From positions 1 to 8,705 of the forward strand of contig DNJM01000100.1 of NCBI GenBank assembly GCA_003489085.1: a DNA stretch of 8,705 bases, read 5' to 3'. The translations under genes and the position numbers were made by a program. The notes under the pieces are model-generated. The model saw nothing but the letters and a program-made list of their open reading frames with translations, was not told the DNA's origin and made no database searches. Positions 6,537 to 8,705 of the stretch are shown in pieces. Source of the stretch: Lachnospiraceae bacterium (lineage in GTDB: Bacteria; Bacillota; Clostridia; Lachnospirales; Lachnospiraceae). Within the stretch, counting starts at the first letter, position 1. The number at the start of each line of letters is the position of its first letter.

Positions 6537-8042
6537 ATGGAAAAGAAGAAGAAAAAGCTATCGTTCCCGACGGCCCTTACAGTGCTTTTTATTGTTCTGG
6601 TTTTTGCAGCCATCATGACAGCGGTCGTACCTGCGGGATTGTATTCCAAATTAACCTATAATGCACAAAGCGACATGTTTGAGGTGACCACACCGGACGG
6701 TGAGATTACCGAGATGGAACCAACACAGGAATCCCTGGATCAACTTGGCGTAACCGGTAATCTAGATAAATTTCTGGATGGAAGCATCAGCAAACCGATT
6801 GCCGTACCCGGAACCTATCAGAGAGTAGAGCAGACACCACAGGGCATCTTTGAGATTTTGCTGGCACCGATCAGTGGAATTTATGATACCATCGATATCA
6901 TTCTCTTTATCTTCATTCTTGGCGGCTGTATCGGTGTGTTGAACTATATGGGTGCATTTAATGCAGCAATTGCCGTGTTATCCAAAGTAACAAAAGGAAA
7001 AGAATATATTCTGATTATTTTGATTACGATCATCATTGCAGCCGGCGGCACGACCTTCGGTCTGGCAGAGGAGACGATTGCGCTGTATCCGATTCTGGTT
7101 CCGGTCTTTCTGGCAGCCGGATATGATGTTATGGTGTGTATTGCAGCCATTTATATGGGGTCTTCCATCGGAACGATGTTCCCGACGATCAATCCATTTT
7201 CTGTGGGAAATGCATCCAATGCAGCAGGAATCAGTCTGGCGGAGGGAATGGGCATCCGTACAGTCGCACTTGTACTTGGCGTTGTGATTACATTGGTGTA
7301 CATTTTGCGTTATGCGAAAATGGTAAAAGCAGATCCGAAAAAATCCGTCTGCTATGATCAGTATGAGTATCATATGAAGAAATTCGGTCATCAGGGTGAT
7401 GTGCCGGAATTTACCGGCAAAATGAAGCTTTCGCTCGCAGTATTCGGAATTTCCTTCTGCGTTCTGGTATGGGGACTGGTAGCAAAGGGATGGTGGTTTG
7501 ATAATATGACAGCCCTGTTCCTGGCATGTGCAATCCTTCTTGCCTTTACTTCCGGAATCGGGGAAAAGAATTTCATGGATCAGTTTATCGGCGGAGCAGC
7601 TGATCTGATGAGTGTAGCACTCGTTGTTGGTGTGGCACGCGGAATTAATATTATTCTTGAAAATGGTATGGTATCCGATACGATTCTGGAGTTCTTCTCC
7701 GGAGCTATCAGCGGAATGAATCCGGTCGTATTCATTATTCTGATGATGCTGGTATTCATCGTCTTGGGATTCTTTATCTCTTCTTCTTCAGGACTTGCCG
7801 TATTGTCCATCCCGATTATGGCGCCGCTTGCGGATACTGTAGGTGTTTCAAGGGCAGCCATTGTTTCCGCATATGCGTATGGACTGGGACTGATTTCCTT
7901 TATTACACCGACCGGACTGATTCTGGCAACACTTGCAATGGTGGATGTAACGTATGATAAGTGGCTTAAATTCATTATGCCGCTGATGGGAATTACAGCT
8001 GGCTTCAGCGCGGTTATGCTGATCATTCAGCTGTTCATTTAG
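6537..8042 (+). CDS. YfcC/DcuC-superfamily membrane carrier
   Basis: This 501-residue integral membrane protein has about 11-13 hydrophobic segments and a short basic N-terminus (MEKKKKK). It matches the YfcC family (COG1288) of the ion transporter superfamily, related to the C4-dicarboxylate carrier DcuC, AbgT and streptococcal ArcD-type proteins. Conserved landmarks occur in two halves: GGTTFGLAEETIALYPI (about 170-186) with SIGTMFPTINPFSVGNAS (210-227), and ISSSSGLAVLSIPIMAPL (414-431) with FITPTGLILATLAM (455-468). After the first segment there is a hydrophilic stretch at about residues 36-105, which should lie outside the cell. The weak AAAGGATG site at 6519-6526 is rather far from the ATG at 6537. 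Co-transcription with pepT suggests an amino acid, peptide or amino-acid-derived carboxylate as substrate; a basic amino acid antiporter is one option. Family is confident, substrate is not known. Confidence 0.88.
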   Translation: MEKKKKKLSFPTALTVLFIVLVFAAIMTAVVPAGLYSKLTYNAQSDMFEVTTPDGEITEMEPTQESLDQLGVTGNLDKFLDGSISKPIAVPGTYQRVEQTPQGIFEILLAPISGIYDTIDIILFIFILGGCIGVLNYMGAFNAAIAVLSKVTKGKEYILIILITIIIAAGGTTFGLAEETIALYPILVPVFLAAGYDVMVCIAAIYMGSSIGTMFPTINPFSVGNASNAAGISLAEGMGIRTVALVLGVVITLVYILRYAKMVKADPKKSVCYDQYEYHMKKFGHQGDVPEFTGKMKLSLAVFGISFCVLVWGLVAKGWWFDNMTALFLACAILLAFTSGIGEKNFMDQFIGGAADLMSVALVVGVARGINIILENGMVSDTILEFFSGAISGMNPVVFIILMMLVFIVLGFFISSSSGLAVLSIPIMAPLADTVGVSRAAIVSAYAYGLGLISFITPTGLILATLAMVDVTYDKWLKFIMPLMGITAGFSAVMLIIQLFI

Positions 8043-8068
8043 TGCATGGTGAAATAGTGAAATAAAGC

Positions 8069-8109
8069 GACTCTATGTGGTTGAGAAATCTTCTGCATAG
8101 AGTCTTTTT
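8069..8109 (+). terminator. Rho-independent terminator of the pepT-carrier operon
   Basis: GACTCTATG (8069-8077) pairs perfectly with CATAGAGTC (8096-8104) and is followed by five T residues. The 18-nt loop contains AGAA-ATC-TTCT, which can lengthen the hairpin. It lies 26 nt after the carrier stop codon. Confidence 0.85.
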
Positions 8110-8111
8110 GA

Positions 8112-8169
8112 CAATAAAAATAAGGGAGTCCCGCATGATAACCCAAATTGGTCAGCAGCGGTACTCCCT
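8112..8169 (-). terminator. Terminator of the P-loop gene, with an unusually long loop
   Basis: On the reverse strand AGGGAGT-A-CCGC (8169-8158) pairs with GCGG-G-ACTCCCT (8134-8123): 11 of 12 positions match, with one mismatch at 8130/8162. It is followed by TATTTTTATTG (8122-8112), a T-rich tail. The loop is 23 nt and itself contains partly self-complementary sequence (ACCAATTTGGGT in the reverse strand). It lies 54 nt after the stop of the P-loop gene and faces the carrier terminator. Together with that terminator it accounts for the structure seen in the 180-bp gap between the carrier and the P-loop gene. Confidence 0.7.
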
Positions 8170-8210
8170 GTTACTGCGTATATATTCCTGAGAAAGGAAA
8201 GATTTACGTT

Positions 8211-8225
8211 ACGATAGAACGATTA
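8211..8225. repeat. Left copy of a 15-bp inverted repeat flanking the P-loop gene
   Basis: ACGATAGAACGATTA at 8211-8225 overlaps the stop codon of the P-loop gene. Its reverse complement recurs with 13 of 15 matches at 8659-8673, in the 5' leader of the same gene. The unit itself is a doubled ACGATA-type octamer. No transposase or clear target duplication is seen. Confidence 0.4.
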
Positions 8226-8645
8226 GTTCAGAATCTGGCAGTCTGTCATATCAACGGAAGCAAGGTGATCCTTGGATGCACTTAAGCTTACGCAGAAATC
8301 TACGTTGTTATTTTTAGAAATTTTCTTTAATTCTTCAATAAATGCCGGCACATCTTCTTCGGAAATACCGGAGTGCTTTAACAACCCATCAATGAAAACA
8401 GACTCAATATCATGATTAGCACTTAACATACCATAAATGAATCCAAGATAGGAATCCGTACCGCTGATTTTCGGATAATCATCCATGCATACTGCACGGA
8501 TATCAAAAGCTAAACTGTATGTATCGTGGTGGCTCTTTTTGATAAATACGACATTGCCATTGCATTCCTTTACGGCTTTGTTTGCAAGCTCAATCATTGT
8601 CTGTGTCTTTCCGCTGCCTTTCGGGCCTATTAATAAATTAACCAT
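8223..8645 (-). CDS. Small P-loop ATPase-like protein of unknown function
   Basis: This 140-residue protein starts MVNLLIGPKGSGKTQTMIEL, with a clear Walker A motif GPKGSGKT (7-14). ESVFID (81-86) after a hydrophobic strand is a likely Walker B, with Asp86 and no adjacent Glu. The last part, with strand VDFCVSLSAS (115-124) and tail VDMTDCQILN, resembles the core of a RecA/KaiC-type fold. There are no membrane segments and no signal peptide. Similar short clostridial proteins are sometimes named 'twitching motility PilT', but the PilT Asp-box, His-box and hexamer domains are absent, so that name is unsupported. The ATG at 8645-8643 is chosen because AAAGGAG (8654-8660) lies 8 nt upstream; a TTG at 8651 is only 2 nt from that site. 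The gene appears to be alone in its transcript here: its promoter is at the window edge and its terminator is at 8112-8169. The nucleotide-binding call is good, the role is unknown. Confidence 0.8.
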   Translation of the reverse strand: MVNLLIGPKGSGKTQTMIELANKAVKECNGNVVFIKKSHHDTYSLAFDIRAVCMDDYPKISGTDSYLGFIYGMLSANHDIESVFIDGLLKHSGISEEDVPAFIEELKKISKNNNVDFCVSLSASKDHLASVDMTDCQILN

Positions 8646-8658
8646 ATTCAAGTCTCCT

Positions 8659-8673
8659 TTATCGTTTTATCGT
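8659..8673. repeat. Right copy of the 15-bp inverted repeat flanking the P-loop gene
   Basis: On the reverse strand this reads ACGATAAAACGATAA, a tandem ACGATAAA doublet immediately upstream of the ribosome binding site of the P-loop gene. It is the inverted partner of 8211-8225 with two mismatches. In the mRNA the two copies have the same sense relation as inverted repeats and could pair. Confidence 0.4.
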
Positions 8674-8693
8674 TCTCTTTAAAAGATATGTAT

Positions 8694-8699
8694 ATTATA
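8694..8699 (-). promoter_or_regulatory. -10 box of the P-loop gene
   Basis: On the reverse strand a perfect TATAAT occurs at 8694-8699, about 49 bp before the ATG at 8645. The matching -35 box would lie beyond the end of the window. The spacing gives a leader of roughly 40 nt, which contains a tandem ACGATAAA repeat (8658-8673). Confidence 0.5.
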
Positions 8700-8705
8700 C
8701 ACTAA

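Noticed and set aside
8049..8064. Tandem GTGAAATA doublet after the carrier stop
   Set aside because: Only two 8-bp copies in AT-rich DNA, with no further copies or link to a structure.
1..8705. Defence system, prophage, insertion sequence or CRISPR array
   Set aside because: No transposase, integrase, nuclease or phage gene and no spaced repeat array can be seen; the P-loop protein alone does not justify a defence call.

Overview
The window looks like chromosomal DNA of an anaerobic, low-to-moderate GC Firmicute, most likely a gut clostridium of the Lachnospiraceae type. The evidence is strong AGGAGG-type ribosome binding sites, AT-rich intergenic regions with sigma-A-like boxes, hairpin-plus-T-tract terminators, and protein families typical of that group: a heterodimeric ABC exporter, a YfcC-type carrier and PepT. 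The species assignment is an inference from style and family content only. I see no tRNA, rRNA, CRISPR array, transposase, phage gene or recognised defence system.

Layout. (1) Positions 1-529, minus strand: the N-terminal 176 residues of a LysR-type regulator, cut by the window edge. (2) 530-669: a divergent control region with a good minus-strand promoter and an AT-rich imperfect palindrome. (3) 670-4346, plus strand: two ABC exporter half-transporters separated by 2 nt. Their motifs show one degenerate and one canonical ATP site, so they very probably form one heterodimer. (4) 4347-4385: a 15-bp hairpin with A and T tracts on opposite sides, serving as a shared terminator for the exporter operon and the convergent gene. 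(5) 4384-5085, minus strand: an XRE-type regulator with a C-terminal domain of unknown function. (6) 5086-5293: a second divergent control region with a near-consensus minus-strand promoter, a plus-strand promoter and three small inverted repeats. (7) 5294-8042, plus strand: peptidase T (pepT) and a YfcC/DcuC-superfamily membrane carrier 22 nt apart, probably one operon. (8) 8043-8222: no gene, but two terminators facing each other. (9) 8223-8645, minus strand: a small P-loop ATPase-like protein of unknown function, with its -10 box at the window edge.

How the genes may work together. The LysR protein probably controls itself and perhaps the divergent exporter. PepT releases the N-terminal amino acid from tripeptides in the cytoplasm, and the YfcC-type carrier encoded with it probably moves an amino acid, peptide or related carboxylate across the membrane, so the pair suggests peptide or amino acid catabolism. 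The XRE protein is divergent to this operon and is the obvious candidate regulator. These links are inferred from gene order and promoter architecture. Three start sites were moved inward from the longest open frame (670, 5294 and 8645) because of ribosome binding site placement.

The window is mainly ordinary metabolic and transport chromosome. The parts most worth a second look are the XRE/pepT control region, the small P-loop protein with its flanking inverted repeats, and the long-loop terminator hairpin at 8123-8169.
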